This document shows positions 5,919-5,951 of a stretch of DNA of 5,951 nt, one piece after another. The DNA is from JAICIG01 sp035532215 (GTDB lineage Bacteria; Planctomycetota; Planctomycetia; Pirellulales; JAICIG01). Location of the stretch: positions 1 through 5,951 of the forward strand of contig DATKRK010000433.1 in NCBI GenBank assembly GCA_035532215.1, given 5' to 3'. Positions within the stretch are counted from its first letter, which is position 1, and each line of letters starts with the position of its first letter. The translations under genes were made by a program, and so were the position numbers. The notes below the pieces were generated by a model. It saw only the letters and a program-made list of their open reading frames with translations, had not been told where the DNA came from and did no database searches.

Positions 5919-5951
5919 ATGAAAACAAGTTTACGTTACCTCGGTTTGGAC
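5919..5951 (+). CDS. Probable IS110-family transposase, N-terminal 11 codons only
   Basis: Only MKTSLRYLGLD is visible before the window ends. IS110-family (DEDD, RuvC-like) transposases characteristically begin with a short lead followed by RYxGLDVHxxTI, in which the Asp of GLD is the first catalytic residue. The final codon here would be that Asp (residue 11). The start is backed by a strong ribosome binding site with ideal spacing. Eleven residues are too few for certainty: other RuvC/RNase H-like folds also begin with a GLD- or GID-type strand. If correct, the protein acts as a recombinase guided by an element-encoded bridge RNA, as described for IS110 elements. Confidence 0.6.
   Translation, partial: MKTSLRYLGLD

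Larger units (their letters stand above)
5826..5919 (+). repeat. Perfect 11-bp inverted repeat bracketing the leader of the next gene
   Basis: TTGGACCAGTC (5826-5836) and GACTGGTCCAA (5909-5919) are exact reverse complements separated by 72 bases. The left arm begins 10 bases after the propeller stop. The right arm overlaps the end of the AGGA ribosome binding site and the A of the ATG at 5919-5921. In RNA the 11-bp stem would enclose the 5852-5880 hairpin plus two tiny possible stems (GCC 5837-5839 with GGC 5847-5849; GGC 5890-5892 with GCC 5896-5898), a cloverleaf-like layout. The repeat is certain; its function is inferred. Confidence 0.85.
5826..5951 (+). mobile_element. Left end of a probable IS110-family insertion sequence
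   Basis: The start of an IS110-type transposase at 5919, preceded by a structured non-coding stretch directly after the propeller gene, suggests that the window ends inside an IS110/IS1111-family element. The boundary is placed at the 11-bp inverted repeat but could lie anywhere between 5817 and about 5918, because IS110 elements do not carry conventional terminal repeats or make long target duplications. The short 5' non-coding stretch (about 100 bases at most) fits the IS1111 subgroup better, where the long non-coding end lies 3' of the transposase. The right end is outside the window. Confidence 0.45.

Noticed and set aside
5946..5951. Third copy of TTGGAC, matching the left arm of the 11-bp inverted repeat
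   Set aside because: Only six bases match, and they encode Leu-Asp of the GLD motif, so coding constraint explains them; the window ends before it could be extended.

Overview
The window reads as accessory chromosomal DNA from a GC-rich planctomycete, most likely of the Pirellulales type. This is inferred from gene content, not from a marker gene. It holds an exported PQQ-type beta-propeller whose mature start carries the planctomycete-style motif DWPQFRGPNSSG and an EF-hand insert, an exported SUMF1/formylglycine-enzyme-fold protein, and an exported carbohydrate-esterase-like alpha/beta hydrolase.

Layout from left to right: (1) positions 1-588, plus strand, the C-terminal part of an unrecognised four-helix membrane protein whose start lies outside the window. 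(2) A convergent block of three minus-strand genes, transcribed from right to left: alpha/beta hydrolase (3893-2949), RNB-domain exoribonuclease (2912-1440) and SUMF1-fold protein (1406-606). The gaps are only 36 and 33 bases, so they are probably co-transcribed. (3) A divergent intergenic region of about 400 bases (3894-4289). It holds four exact tandem copies of a 10-base unit, a perfect extended -10 promoter reading right, and a weaker promoter candidate reading left over the same TATA core. (4) The EF-hand/PQQ propeller protein, plus strand, 4290-5816. (5) The right edge, 5817-5951: a hairpin with a T-tract (candidate intrinsic terminator) nested inside a perfect 11-bp inverted repeat. This is followed by a strong ribosome binding site and the first 11 codons of a new gene (MKTSLRYLGLD), which looks like the start of an IS110-family transposase.

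Three gene products (hydrolase, SUMF1-like, propeller) carry signal peptides and probably act in the periplasm or at the cell surface. The ribonuclease is cytoplasmic, and its place between two exported proteins has no obvious functional logic.

The most interesting region is the right edge. The 11-bp repeat would fold so that its 3' arm covers part of the Shine-Dalgarno and the A of the putative transposase start codon in any transcript reading in from the propeller gene. Next in interest is the tandem 10-mer, whose copy number would switch the reading frame of a small minus-strand ORF with a membrane segment. No CRISPR array, tRNA or rRNA was seen.
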